Shown here piece by piece: positions 10,617 through 22,741 of a stretch of 64,000 nucleotides of DNA. The notes below the pieces were generated by a model. That model made no database searches. It had not been told where the DNA came from and saw only the letters and a list, made by a program, of their open reading frames with translations. The position numbers were made by a program, and so were the translations under genes. Location: assembly GCA_027405735.1 (NCBI GenBank), contig JAPEHQ010000005.1, positions 1,922,001 through 1,986,000 of the forward strand, given 5' to 3'. Origin of the DNA: Mucor racemosus. Lineage: Eukaryota > Mucoromycota > Mucoromycetes > Mucorales > Mucoraceae. The stretch's first letter is position 1; every line of letters starts with the position of its first letter.

Positions 10617-10720
10617 ACTACTATTTGACTGTTTCGTTTTTTTCACTTTTCATATCTTTCAAATTTCAATACCTTTTTGGTACAAAATACAATAAATAGA
10701 AAGCATTTATAAAGCATAAA

Positions 10721-12455
10721 ATGACCGATAAAAACGTAAGTGTACGACTATTGTTGATTTCGTTATACAGTACTTTTATGCGATTCATTAGATGCGGAAT
10801 TAAAAATAAATATATCATGCATAAATTTACTTACCATTTACACACAAAAATAGGTGACGAAAGAAATATCATCTGTACATAACCAACCATCTATTGAAAA
10901 ACTAGATATAAAGCATGTAGAGACAAATAACTTGGATGCTGATGCTCAAAGATTACAAGATTTAGGCTATAAACAAGAATTTAAGCGCGAGATCAGTTTA
11001 TTCGTGCAGGCAGGTTTTGCTTTTAGTACTATGGCTGTTTTGCCTAGCTGGATGGTTACATTTGGGCCTTGTTTAAGTTCAGGTGGGCCTGCAGCATTAA
11101 TTTGGGGTTGGCTTATTGTTTCTACTTTTGTGTTGTGTATAGCACTTTCGATGTCAGAAGTCATCTCTGCTTATCCCTTAGCAGGTGGTGTGTATTCATG
11201 GTCTCTTATGTTGAGTAGTAAAAAATGGGGGCCTTGTAAGTAAAGAATCAATCATATCATAAAGTATATCTCTAACATTTATTGTATTTTAGTCATGGCT
11301 TGGATCACTGGTTATGCATATCTCACAGGTTTAATTGCTGTGGTAATGACATTGGCTTGGACAGGTGCTGATTTCATTTACGCAATTGCAAATATTTTAA
11401 ACGAAAATCAAATTGAATCACAGGGAGCATCTGTTGGTCTTTACATTGGATTAATAGTAGCAGGCACTGCTTATAATATTTTAGGTTTGAGATTTAGTGC
11501 TTATTTAAACAAATTTATGGTTGTTTGGGTTATGATCGGTACACTTGTTGTTATCATTGCTGTTCCTTCCATGGCACCCACTCATAATTCTGCCAAGTGG
11601 GTCTTTACAGAATTTGTCAATTCGACCGGCTACGAAAGCGATGGTTTAGTCTTCTTAATTGGTCTATTAGCATCAGGCTGGGCTCTCGTGGGATATGAGT
11701 GTGGTGCTCAGATTGTTGAAGGTACTCAAAATGCCGCTACTACAGCACCTCGCGGAATTATCATCTGCGTCGTTGGCGCTGTCTTGCAAGGCTTTGGTTT
11801 AATCATCTCTACTTTATTCTCTATTCAAGACATTGATGAGCTATTGAATTCTGATATGCCTGTAGCTACCTTTTTCTTGAGAGCCACCAATAGCCCTGCT
11901 GTCACCGCATTCTTTTTGGTTATTTTACTTGTTGCTCAAATTGGATCTCTTTGTAATTCTATCCTTGCAGCTGGTAATTTCATGTGGAGTTTATCTCGTG
12001 ATGGTGTATTGCCCTTTTCCAAATTTTTATACAAAATCTCTGGCGATCGCAATATCCCAATCAATTGTTTATTGGTACAACTTGCCATTTGTATTCTTAT
12101 CATTTTGCCTTCGTTTGGTTCTGTAGTCTATTGGCAAGCTATTATGAGTGCTGCTGTTATCTCAATCAATGTGTCATATGGCTTACCTTTACTTTGTCGT
12201 CTTATTTGGGTACGAAATGATATGCCTAAAGGACCTTTCCATTTAGGTAAATTTGGTTTACCCCTCAATTTCATTAGCGTCATCTGGGCTAGTTTCTTTG
12301 CTGTAATTCTTTGCATCCCCTCAGCTTCACCTGTATCTCCAGAATCCATGAACTGGTCTTCACTAATGATTGGTGCCGTTATGTGTTTTTCCATCTTTTT
12401 CTGGTATATTTCTGGTCGACACACGTTTAAAGGTGTCGTTCAATCATCAGACTAG
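10721..12455 (+). CDS. Amino-acid/GABA-type permease (APC superfamily)
   Basis: Predicted 519-residue plasma-membrane transporter made from three exons: 10721-10735 (only MTDKN), 10854-11235 and 11293-12455. Joints read DKN-VTKE and KWGP-FMAW. It matches the amino acid/choline transporter branch of the APC superfamily (Uga4- and Hnm1-like): an N-terminal hydrophilic tail, the first helices, AYPLAGGVYSW, then WITGYAYLTG, and the signature GYECGAQIVEGTQNAA followed by APRG. About 12 hydrophobic segments are visible, which is usual for the family, and length is normal. The substrate (GABA, other amino acids, choline) cannot be told from sequence. Rsp5-type ubiquitin ligases control turnover of such permeases in yeast, and a Bsd2-like adaptor gene lies 1.1 kb downstream. 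Confidence 0.9.
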
Positions 12456-13566
12456 AGGCTTTTTATAGAATTTCTTAATATATATACATAGAATAATAAA
12501 CCATGTTAAGCAATTTTTTTTTTGTTACTCTTTTCATCAAGCAATTATTGAATTTGAAAAGTATTTATGTTAACTCTCCTTCTTCGTAAATGTCGTCTCT
12601 CCTTTGCATAAACAGTTTGGTTCTTTGTGATTAAAAGAAGAGTGCTGGATTGGCCTGTTTCACTCTGTAGAGCTCATATACGATATTGCATTAATCATTA
12701 TTGCAATGTCACTTTGTTGTGGCTACACTTATCCTGTGTTTTCAAGATTGTAATACAAGCCATATTCTTCATTGAAGCATACAAAGCTAAACATTAATTC
12801 ATTGACTTGATAATTCCTCTATTAATATACAATCATTGATTTTTTTGCTATTATTATGATTCCAAATAGATATACTGGAATCATGCCTATGTCGTCAACT
12901 GTTTTGAATATTGGACTCGATTACTTATTATTAATAACAATTGAAATGGGCAAAATGGCATTTATTTTATTCAAGCCGACAAGGTCAACCGGTCGCACTG
13001 TATCATCAATTGTTTATGCTTTGGAACGGAAAATACATTTTGTATATAATTAAAGTAATACGCCACGCAATATGGTATTATTTATAGATACTATGATAAT
13101 AATAACATACTCTTAGTGCTCATAAATATAAATTGCAACATGAAAATAGCATTTATGCTTTTATTTAGAGAATCATTCAACGATTATTATACTCAGGAAA
13201 TTGAGATGATTCGTATTCTATGACAACAGAAGCTCAATTCCCACCAAAAATAAATAAAGTATAAAAAATAAACTCGAATAGAATAACATCTGAAAATTAT
13301 TTTTTATTATCAAATAGTATATAAAATTACATTGTTTCAGGGCCATAAAAATACTTTGAATACTAACACAATGATCCTACTGCACGAAACATTTCTCACA
13401 AGGCATATTACTACTGCCAGTAGCTCCGAGACAAACACAAGAAAGCCAAGTAAATTTTGATTGTCTGGGATTTAATGATAGTTTCCAATCGATAAATACT
13501 AGTTGCTTCCATTGATATTTCCTTTACTTTTCTTTTCCTCTTTCATTTATTACTACGCTTAAAGCA
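12456..13566. other. Intergenic region
   Basis: Permease 3' UTR and adaptor promoter. An open frame at 12856-13053 has no recognisable features. Nothing else is supported. Confidence 0.5.
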
Positions 13567-14559
13567 ATGTCAAATAACCACAGATACGAACAAGTAAGAA
13601 ATAACCTAGTTTTGCTATGAAAATAAGTTTATACTAATCCCAATTCCAGGTTTCTCTCGAGAACCATGACGAGGAAAACCATTACATTGAAGAACAAAAC
13701 AATACCGCTAGACCTTTAGTAATGTCTCATCAACGAAGTGACTTGGAGGATACATTCGACATTAATGAAGACGATGAAGATAATCAATTATTAGAAACTG
13801 AATATCACCAATTATTACCTACACCTATTCCAGCACCATCTTCAGTTGCTGCTGGATCTGCTATTAATTATAATAACGGACCTATTCAACAACAATCGAA
13901 TGATGGTGTATTTTCTAATATGGCGGCTAAACCTGAATCCGATTCAAAAATGGAAGAAGTTCCACCAGTAAGTTGAATTGAAACAAAAACAATCAACAAT
14001 TATTCATGTTTGAAGCTAATAATTGCATATTAGACTTATGAGGAAGCTTCAGCTGATGCAACACCGCCTTACTGGCAAACAACAATTATTGCACCTGCTG
14101 ATATGGGTGATATGATTTTGGTTGAAGGATTACCAGTTGGCAATATTTTCAGCTTTTTATGGAATTTAATGGGTAATAAAACTAACATTATTTCTTCTAG
14201 AATAAAATCACTAACATTTCTCTGTAGTTTCTGCAAGTTTCCAATTAGTAGGATTTATGCTGACTTATTTATTACATACAACACATGCAGCAAAAGATGG
14301 TGCTCGTGCTGGCCTGGGTGTATCATTGATCCAATATGGATTTTATGTTCGTAGTAGAGGCACATTAGATGAAGATTTCGATTATGATGGTGAAGGCCAC
14401 GATACTGTTGGACAAGATGCAACTCAAGCAGAAGTAATTGCTTATTTAATGATGTTTATTGGTTGGTTTATTATTTTGAGAGCTGTTTCTGATTTTAACA
14501 GAGCTCGAAAAATGGAGAAAATTATTACATCCGAACCTAATGTAGATGCCATTGTATAA
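13567..14559 (+). CDS. BSD2: Bsd2/Ndfip-like adaptor of Rsp5-type ubiquitin ligase
   Basis: Predicted 271-residue protein from four exons: 13567-13593, 13650-13967, 14034-14172 and 14228-14559. It has an acidic, Gln/Asn/Pro-rich cytosolic N-terminus, then PPTYEEA (a PPxY motif that WW domains bind) and a nearby TPPYW. Three hydrophobic segments follow (GNIFSFLWNLMVSASFQLVG, the next ending LLHTTHA, and VIAYLMMFIGWFIILRAV). This layout is that of Ndfip/Bsd2/Tre1 proteins, Golgi-endosome membrane adaptors that recruit Rsp5/NEDD4 to membrane cargo such as transporters. The exon 2-3 junction falls between PP and TY, so retention of that intron would remove the motif and all membrane segments. Its likely ligase partner is encoded at 46501-49384. 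Confidence 0.85.
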
Positions 14560-14972
14560 TCTAATCTTCACTTGTATCATATAGAAGAAAACATCCATAC
14601 CCTTCCTCTCTCTCTCTCTCTCTTTTTTTTTACACTGCCTTTCACTAAACCCTCCCTTGCACTAATTCCATTATCTATATCTTTTTGCATTCTTTCCTTG
14701 TATCCATTTCCTAATAATTTATCCCATCATCATACAGTTATAATAAAGAAAAATAAGTGATTTGTAGTCGCGGACTTCCAAGGTGTAGTTGTTATTTGTA
14801 AAGAAAAAGGTGTATATATGTAAAATAAAACGAGTGAGAAAAAAAAAGTAGAAATGTATATAAATATGTTGGGGGGTTGTTATGAAAGCAAATAGATTCT
14901 TCCGTAGTAGTATACGATTTGATTGAAAATCACAACCAAGTAGCTTTGAAGAGCAATTGATTTCTTTCTACT
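14560..14972. other. Convergent 3' region
   Basis: Lies between two convergent genes. It contains a short CT microsatellite near 14608-14622 and pyrimidine-rich sequence. No gene seen. Confidence 0.5.
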
Positions 14973-15235
14973 CTATTTTCTGGCATTGTTTCTTGCCTCC
15001 TTTTCAAGGTTTTCCTTGAAAGCCTTCATGAATTCACTACCAGTCTTGGTACCTGCATTTAAGCAAGCCGGTTAATAAAAGAATGAATTCAATTTAAATA
15101 TTTCTAGTTACCTTTATCTGTAATGCTAGAAACATGATGATGTGTCTTTTGTGCCATACGATTGAACAAAGGGCTTGCTAAGAGACGCTCAGTAACAAAA
15201 CTAGAGAACCAGAAATTGACAATTTTTTGAAACAT
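14973..15235 (-). CDS. Small basic protein of unknown function (about 67 aa)
   Basis: Two exons, 15112-15235 and 14973-15052, join through a 59-bp intron with clean GTAACT and CAG borders to give a 67-residue protein. It begins MFQKIVNFWFSSFV and ends in a lysine/glutamate/arginine-rich helix (FMKAFKENLEKEARNN). A histidine cluster (KTHHHVSS) lies in the middle. I do not recognise it with certainty. The start may be further upstream: the bases before the ATG read TTACAG, a possible acceptor, and short upstream exons (near 15345 or 15413) beginning ATGCCC would join in frame. The intron, correct phase and charge pattern make it likely real. Confidence 0.6.
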
Positions 15236-15839
15236 GGCTGTAATGTATAAAAGTTTAAGAGAATGAAGAGAGAAAAAAAAAGAAAATCATAGAATCTAGG
15301 TAAATTTAAGAGTTTTAACATCGGTTTGTCCAGGGCTTACACATTTCGGGCATGGCCTTGGAGTCACATTTCGGAAACAGATACACCAATAGAGTTTAAT
15401 GAATCATCCTTACCCATTGGGCATCTTCTCTAAATGTCGTTCATTTAATCATCTTGATTTATAATATTGTGGAGAAAAAAAATTCAAATTGATAAAATAG
15501 CAATTCAGAACAGTCTGACGACATATGGATGCTATAGACTCTAAACAATTCTTTAATGAGTGTATACAGTCATTTTGTTCATTTTCAATCCTCACCATTA
15601 GGTGATGGGCAACAAAATGCATAGTAAACTAGGCTAGTCTACTAAGACAACTTTATTAATCGATGACCCCCAATAATTATCTATAGATCAGGATATTACC
15701 TGTAACTGTAATTACATTATGCGTGGAAAATCAAGGACCTAAAAGAATGGGACCTATTGCAATGCTCATGGAAATTGCTTGGATGAATAGAATGTCCTGT
15801 CCTTCACGACCTATTTTGACTTGCTGCAGTACACGAAGA
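15236..15839. other. Upstream region of the small protein
   Basis: Contains the possible upstream leader exons for the minus-strand small gene. Otherwise no gene or repeat recognised. Confidence 0.4.
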
Positions 15840-17160
15840 AACTACGCTTGATAAATTAAAATGAATTTTGATATTAAATTTGAATTTTCAAAAAAAAAAA
15901 AAATTCATAATTTCAATCTTCAAAATCGGAATATGCCTTCTTTCTATAACTAACCTCATAATAAACAATTTTTAGGATATACCTCAGAGACCACAAAATA
16001 GATATAAATTAATTGCATTATGCTAGCTATTCCTGAATTCATGTTATATCTCATGAAAGGCTCAAAAACACGTAAAATCCACTGCTTTTTCCTTGAAAAC
16101 TGGGTCTCACTTTTTATTCCTGCTCAACTTTTTTTTTCACCAAATAACACCAAGATAAAATTATATGCCAATGTACCTGAGATGTTCAGCTTTAATCCAA
16201 AAATAAGTATCCGGAAATATCCTATTTTTTGCAGTTGGTATTAATTTTTCAGTGCTAAGGTTTCAGATTTTTTACGCGTATTTCACTGCTAAAGGATTGA
16301 AAACTTTGAGGCTTCATATCTCCAGAAAAAATTAAGCTATACTAACTTTTTTTAATAATGAAACTTACTTGTTTTAAAGTGCTCTATAACATATTTTAAT
16401 ATAAAAAAATTCTGAGCATTTTTATTTTTTTTTTTCATTTTTTTGTCATTTCTATTGTAGGTTTCAAAATATTGGTTAAATTGAGCAACATTTTTTTTGC
16501 ATTCATGTCATTAAGCTCGTTAAGTTCTCTCGGACTCAATTTTGAGTTTTTCAAAATATTAATTTTTCGTGGAGATATCCTCAAAAATGTGTACAAAAAG
16601 GTACCTCCATTTCTATCGTCCATTTTCCCCTTGTATACCCTCATCCCAAATTCCGAATCTGAAAAAAATTTGGACAAACATCTTGTTTTCTCTACGAAAA
16701 ATGCAGCTAGAAAATTGTACAATAGCTTAATCAATAGGTAATGGTTTTGCGCATCATTTAAATTACTTATATCTTAAATATGTTTATGAAAAGTGATGTG
16801 TATCTTCAAAAAACCTTCAATATTTCAATTGCATTTTACGCAAAATTTAATGTAAAATGTTTGTCTGAATTTTATTTAGATGGATGCAGAATCAAAAACT
16901 GTACAAAAGCTATTTAGTATACTAGGTCGACTTACTTTGCAGTTCATGATCAATTAAACGATTTTGTTTTTTTCATCATTTTTCGTCCATTTTTTAAAAT
17001 AAATTTTGGAACCCAGTTATCATAAGCTGTAAGCTGTGATATCGACTATTATTTTGGTTATCTCGATGAAAAATCAATATTTTTGGCTGAAACAAAAAAT
17101 ACAGAGTAGCAATCAATTAGATCTATATTGTGAATAATACAGAAATTAAGCCCTGGATAA
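15840..17160. repeat. Repeat P, third and diverged copy
   Basis: Homologous in the same orientation to about 1200-2455 of the left arm, but much more diverged than the two arms are from each other. It lacks the F-prime LTR, so it shows the pre-insertion form near 17140 (AATAATACAG). It carries the best-preserved version of the P ORF on the minus strand. Confidence 0.8.
16435..16734 (-). pseudogene. Repeat P ORF, longest surviving version (99 codons)
   Basis: Open from a MIKLLYNFLAAFFVEK start through FGMRVYKGK and FLRISPRKINIL to a lysine-rich end, where a frameshift relative to the arm copies ends it. Against the arm copies, synonymous changes outnumber amino-acid changes in the core, which indicates past selection on the protein. 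Downstream of its stop the arms and this copy still align to a possible intron donor GTAAGTTTC, then to a second conserved block (GYFRILIFGLKLNIS) about 180 bp further on. The protein could be an unrecognised mobile-element protein. No catalytic motif is identifiable. Confidence 0.5.
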
Positions 17161-17527
17161 TGAGTTTTAAGTTTTACAAAATAATAAACTAATATTTACA
17201 ACTGCAGAAAAAAGAAAAAAATCCCATCCTTGTGAACATTGATCCAATTAATCTTTAATTATACATGATGATAGATTTAAATATATCTTGCATAAAATTT
17301 TATACCTCTACTTTCACAAATGACTGTGAATTGAGAAAATCATCAGCAAAACATGATATTTCTGTCCAATAAAACTACCTGTTGCGTCCTATATTTTCAT
17401 GTTTGATAAATAATACTGTACTTAAAAAAGAATACAATTAAAGGAGAATGAGTAATGAACCAATTCTTCAACTGTATAATAAAAACAAGATATCGTTTAT
17501 TTAGATTGTAGATATAAAAGTATGGCC
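17161..17527. other. Gene-free spacer with a short dispersed sequence
   Basis: The last 60 bp (from about 17467) recur at about 62346-62402, ending with AAAAGTATGGCC in both places. The LTR R1 begins immediately after this block here but not at the second site. Otherwise nothing recognised. Confidence 0.5.
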
Positions 17528-18246
17528 TGCAGTGGAATTACATACTAAAAACGCTTGAAAATAATAAAATAACCTAATTTCCAAGAAGTATCGCTCATAA
17601 AATATGATGCCACTTGAAATGTGAACAACAATAATAAACAAAAGCTTCAATTGAACACAATAACAAGCGCATGCTAAAAATATGAAATACCTTTTTGAAC
17701 CATACAGATGGTGTAGATGATAGCGCCCTTGATTACGGTGCAATCAATTACATAAATGACATATATATATCAAAACAGGATTCTATCCAAACCAATAATA
17801 ATTATAAGCAAAGATATCAGTTTAGTCAACTGCTCATCTATATTGAAGTCGCAATATCGATATAAATAAGATTCACGAATATAAAATTACCCCTTAATTC
17901 AAGGTTACATAAAATAGATATAACAATAATAAACAACCATTTCCCAAAAGGTCGATATTGTCAAGTTTGACATCAATCCCTTGTGATCAATGCTCTACAT
18001 GATTTACCTCTTAAAATATTAAATCAATAACAATGCACTCAAAACTAGACGATTACTAAATATAAATCCATTCAAGTCTGATGGTATCCAAAGTCTCCAA
18101 ATCATTATAAATACCCTCATACTTTTTCAATTATTTTAAATCTTCAGAAATCTAGTGTACTGAAAACTTTAGCTGATTACAATTGTATTTCTACTGTTTT
18201 TATTTTATTCTTTTCTGTTTAGTAAACAACTTCGTTATTTACTGCA
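17528..18246 (-). mobile_element. Solo LTR, family R1, copy 1
   Basis: About 720 bp homologous in reverse complement to 34601-35330 and 38187-38915, and to a partial copy at 63005-63307. In its own orientation it begins TGCAGTAAATAACG and ends TTCCACTGCA. No clean target duplication remains (TGGCC against TATGA), so one flank may have been rearranged. Confidence 0.75.
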
Positions 18247-20114
18247 TATGACTTATTGAGTCTAGTTTAGTGCAAAATTAGCATTATAAAGTTTATTTTA
18301 TGGCTTCAGTAATCTCAATTCTGCGTAAGTTTTTTTTTATGAAGCAAAGGCAGACTATTAAAAATTATTATTACATTAGCATATTACCAGAGAATTATTC
18401 TACATAAAACGACTAATTCGATATTTGTGTACTGCGCAAGGACAAATAGGGCATGGCTACTCATTGTACTGATTCGAGGAGGAGGGTTAGGCCACTATAC
18501 TAAAGACAAACATCAGGAGGAACTGACCAAGATCAGACACACCAGAACTCAATCGTATTGATTAATGCAAGAGAACAGAACACTCAACTGAAGTCGCGAT
18601 CAAAAGTACCGCACCTAAGAGCCACATCACTACACAAAAACCAATTTTCATATTAGCGATCCACGCGCTGATGAGACCGGGAGTAGGTTGCATATTTACG
18701 TAAATCACAGAGTGTGAACAGTACGAGCTAGAACTGGACAGATGTAACATAACAAACTATCTATGTTGAAAAACTATATGGAAAAACATAGCGACTGTGA
18801 GCTCTATCAATCATCCGGCTTGCTACTAGACACTAGACCATTGTGTGAACCACTACCACACTCAACTATAGTATCGCTCCGTTTGACCAGACTAAACGTA
18901 CTAAAGAAATTTTAGACGAAAGAAAGGTGGTCTTGGGTTCAAGTTTCAAAAACATTGAAAAATGCAGTGATTGTGGGGCCTAACTTTCGATCTGGCAACT
19001 GGTTTCGTTTTGTTCCATTTTGCCATTTTTGGAAAAAATAAAATTCTTAAAAAAATTTTACAACCAAAAACATATCATTGAATCCTAAAAGTGTATTAAT
19101 GCGAAATATACAATCAATAGCGCTCTGGACGATGATAATTTTTTCTTTTATATTTCTGTTACAAAATTGTTGGGTAATAGCAATAATGTAGGGTTTCCGT
19201 TTTTTCAGGAAAAGTCAAAAAAATTGGCTTGCAAACTCAAAATAAACATCGCCACTATATCGAGGGTATGATTTAAAACTTATGCTTCTGATATTTACCT
19301 TAATAAAAAGTTCCGTTTTTCGGTTCAAAAATCGCATTTTGCCAAAATTGAGATTTTAGATGAGGAATCATAAGGAAAAAATTGGGTTGAAAAAGTTTTG
19401 TAAAAAGAATGGGTTTTTTGCTATAAATCAAATCTACTGAACGATATTATTCGTTTGATATGCTTCTTCAATCTGGAAATGGCCTGTATCCATCAAAATG
19501 CAGCATTTAAGGTACTGATTTAGGCCAATTTTAATGTTTCAGCAGCGTATATTCTCAACTACATGTTGATTATTTTGGTTTTGGATGTATTTGAAGATTT
19601 AATTCTTCGTTATGTATGTTATTCATGATTTTACGGTCGTGAAATAAAAGGTAGTGGTAAATATTCGTGTTGTTCGAACTCAATATTTTCCATATTATTT
19701 CGATTTTATGATATTAGTTTTTTAAACGGAAATGTGCTCTCAAATTGGCCGAGATCTTCGCTCTATTTATGAATCAGCGTCTGAAATGAATGCTGTCAAA
19801 TTAGGTAGCTTCATTCACGGACTGTGAGCCCAATATTTCATAGAAAACCTATGCAATAATAAGACATTAATAAGACAGGATACCCATCACCCCACTCAGG
19901 GGCGATTCTTTCTTGATTTGGATTGAATTTTGAACTTTAAAGAATTTTTTACATGCTTGAAGGTATGGAATAACTCGAATAACTATCACATTATAGAATT
20001 TCTTATACAAAAAATGCTTCTTTATTTTATTCTTTGATGATTTGACGACATATCAACTACGTTTATATACATTTGATTTCGACAAAACCGAAAGTATGCA
20101 GCCAAAAATGCCAT
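18247..20114. other. Gene-free region
   Basis: No gene supported. A minus-strand open frame (18562-18750) with one hydrophobic stretch lies in slightly less AT-rich DNA but has no other sign of being a gene. The rest is AT-rich with poly-T and poly-A runs. Confidence 0.5.
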
Positions 20115-21646
20115 TTAAAAAAGTATATTTTTTGCATATTTTTGAACATCAGGGTCCTCAATAAATCTACCCATTGAATCTGCATCCATTTGAAGCTGTA
20201 CATCATATATTGGCCCTTTAGTTCCATCACCACGTCCAAATACAATCATACAACCATTGCCGCCAAATGTGATATAACCTCTTGTACGATCAGGACGACC
20301 AAATCCAAAATCCAATCTCCAAAATGGCAACATGGACACATCACTTGATGTTGACTGTACATTTGAATTAGGTTGGTATGATAGATAGTTGACGGACATG
20401 TCTTCGTGTAGTGTGTATAATTTACTGATACCATGGAATAAAGATGGTTTAACACCACTAATGAGCTGACGAAATGTAACTGCTGTATCTACCAAACTCG
20501 ACTCTTCTATTTTTGCTTTGCTGCTTGAAATGCTCTTTGATCTAAATTTAATAAAGCTTAAATCAGAATAATGATATACAAAATATGTACAAGGTCTTAC
20601 ATCATCCAGTTACCAAAGTAATAATCAAGTTCCTTATTGCTTCCCTTCTTGGATCGGCCATTGACCGACATGATCATCTTGATTTCTGTATCATCTGAAG
20701 GAACATCTCGACAACGAATAATTGCTCTCATCAACATGGCAAATAAAGCATCTTTTGTTGATAACCAATTCTTATTAGCGATCATATCTGGTGTATGTGC
20801 ATCCTTTTTGCATTGATAGAGACCATCAGAATGAAATTCAAGTATAATGCTTTTGAGGGGCATAGGACCATTAGGAGAAGTGCGGGCATATTTTTGCTGA
20901 TTTGGATCCATACGCAACAACTGCGATTCATCTTCTTTAATCACCCGATGTTCCTCACGATAATGAGCCATTGCTTCGTCTGTAATTATTGCATCATAAG
21001 GAGGCTCAATGAGGTCTCTTCGAAACAATGCCCGAGTGTATTCGGATCCACGAGCTTTTTTAGCCCATGCGTCAAGAAAGAAACAAGCAGAATATGTATC
21101 GGCAATCTTGTGTAAAATCATGATTCCTAAGGCAACACCACCATCCATAAAGCGAGTAACCTGTACAGCAAATAAAGGATCTTCTGGTGAACAATAGAAA
21201 TGTATAGGAAACATACGATGATAATCCATTTGATTTGGAAGATAGCCATTTTCTTTAAATGTTTCTAATTCACCTTGATATTCTGCTTCCTGTATTGCAG
21301 TCGTTTTAGAATGCAATATCCACTATACATGAAATAGATTTACCTGAAACAATACGCCAGCATCACAATTATCAATCTCATCTCTACCATTTCCAATATC
21401 AACTAATCTACCTGCTAAAGGATAAAAATATTCCAATACATCCGATAATGAAGATTTAAGTGTATCTGTATTCATAAAATCAGGATCTTTTTCATCATTT
21501 GTGTAAAATAAGAGCAATGGAGTGTATGATTTATACATGACAATATCCCAATCTGATAGAGATGTTCTCTTTTTTTGAGAGGGAGTTGGAGTAGAAGGTA
21601 TAACCCATTCACGGTTATTGACTTGCACACGAGGTTTAGGTGCCAT
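20115..21646 (-). CDS. BAHD-type acyltransferase (Transferase family, PF02458-like)
   Basis: Predicted 472-residue cytosolic enzyme from three exons: 21344-21646, 20601-21289 and 20115-20541, with introns of 54 and 59 bp. It shows the family marks in order: FYPLAGR near residue 80, the catalytic HxxxD motif as HKIAD, NGRSKKG in the middle, YYFGNWM, and the structural DFGWG motif as DFGFG followed by GRPD. Members transfer acyl groups from CoA thioesters to alcohols or amines (plant BAHD enzymes, fungal trichothecene 3-O-acetyltransferase). Substrate is unknown. The gene lies 100 bp downstream of, and on the same strand as, an ester hydrolase gene, suggesting a link in ester metabolism, though this is inference. 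Confidence 0.88.
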
Positions 21647-21746
21647 TATGATTGAAATGAATTATGAAAAAAGAATGGCAGATATCATTTTGAACTAGTA
21701 TTTAGTTTATTTAATGCAAAATAACTTATTTGTTTGAATAAACCTT

Positions 21747-22741
21747 TTAGTCTGTAACTGGTCTGTTTTTCAATAAGGGGAATTGAAGGTTTTTGGGCTC
21801 TTGGGTTAAAAGATCTCTCCAGTAAGCCAATTCATAACCCAAATTATCAGGATGAACATCCTTGTATTTTTCGTTAATGATTTCCAATAACAAATCATAT
21901 AATTCTTTATAACCATTTTCATTTAAGTGTAATCCGTCTAATAAAAAGTGAGATAAATCACGTTTCTCTTGATGAGCTTTGTCCATTATACGAGACCAGA
22001 TGTCAGCAACTGGTACGCTAGTTTCTCGGCCAATTTCACTGATACATTCTGCATAAGTACGAGCGGATTCGTTTGTACGGTTTAATGCAAGTCCATCCCT
22101 TTCGCATAATTTACCCCATTGAGCTTCGTTAATAGGAGGAGGAGTGATCAAAATCAATCTTAACTTGGGATTATAGTATCTGGATTGAGGATTTCTAACT
22201 AAATCAATCATTTCTTTGGTATTTTGTTTGAAACGATCCAATGGTACATGTTGAGGTGAAAAAGGCAATGCTCCATCATTAGCACCAAAGAAAATGGTCA
22301 TTAACGGAATAGAACATGCTTGATCTTGTTGTTCCTTATGAGTAGGTAATAATTGACGTAAAATAGGCAATGCCCAATCTGTATTATAACCTGAAAACCC
22401 ACGGTTGATAACATCGAGTTTACGAATATAAATCTAAAAAAAAAAAAATTATATTCAAGTTATAACCTGCTCGTGGCTATAGCAACAAGAAGTGAGATAT
22501 ACATACATTAGCTAAAAGAGCACCAAAGCCTTTGAGTTCAGGATCGAAACTAAACTATTGGGTAACTGATTTTTTAGTATTACTACTGTAAAGTTATGAT
22601 TCAAATGAGTTCTACCTGAGTAATCGAGTCCTATATGTGTTTTTAAGAAATGAATATAATGTCTTTTTTTTTTTACATTTAAACATTCAAAATACCTACA
22701 CCGAACAAAACGATTTGGTTATAAGGATGTGTTGATGCCAT
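21747..22741 (-). CDS. IAH1: Isoamyl acetate-hydrolysing esterase, GDSL/SGNH family
   Basis: Predicted 263-residue hydrolase from four exons: 22700-22741, 22616-22630, 22507-22554 and 21747-22433. Exon 2 is a 15-nt micro-exon. Spliced, the start reads IVLFGDSITQ, the GDSL block with the nucleophile serine, followed by GFGALLAN, NRGFSGYNT (the Gly block), FFGANDGA (the Asn block) and DGLHLNENGY (the Asp/His block). Length and order match Iah1, which hydrolyses acetate esters such as isoamyl acetate in yeast. Start chosen because the next exon completes FGDS exactly. It shares strand with the acyltransferase 100 bp downstream. Confidence 0.93.

Noticed and set aside
12856..13053. 65-codon plus-strand frame after the permease
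   Set aside because: Low-complexity AT-rich translation without features.
14605..14625. CT microsatellite as a functional element
   Set aside because: Short simple repeat in a 3' region, common in such genomes.
18562..18750. Minus-strand 62-codon frame with a hydrophobic segment, possible small membrane protein
   Set aside because: No introns, no family similarity, and upstream and downstream sequence give no gene context. A chance frame is as likely.
18930..18960. tRNA-like GGGTTCAAGTTT
   Set aside because: No acceptor or anticodon stems can be formed around it.
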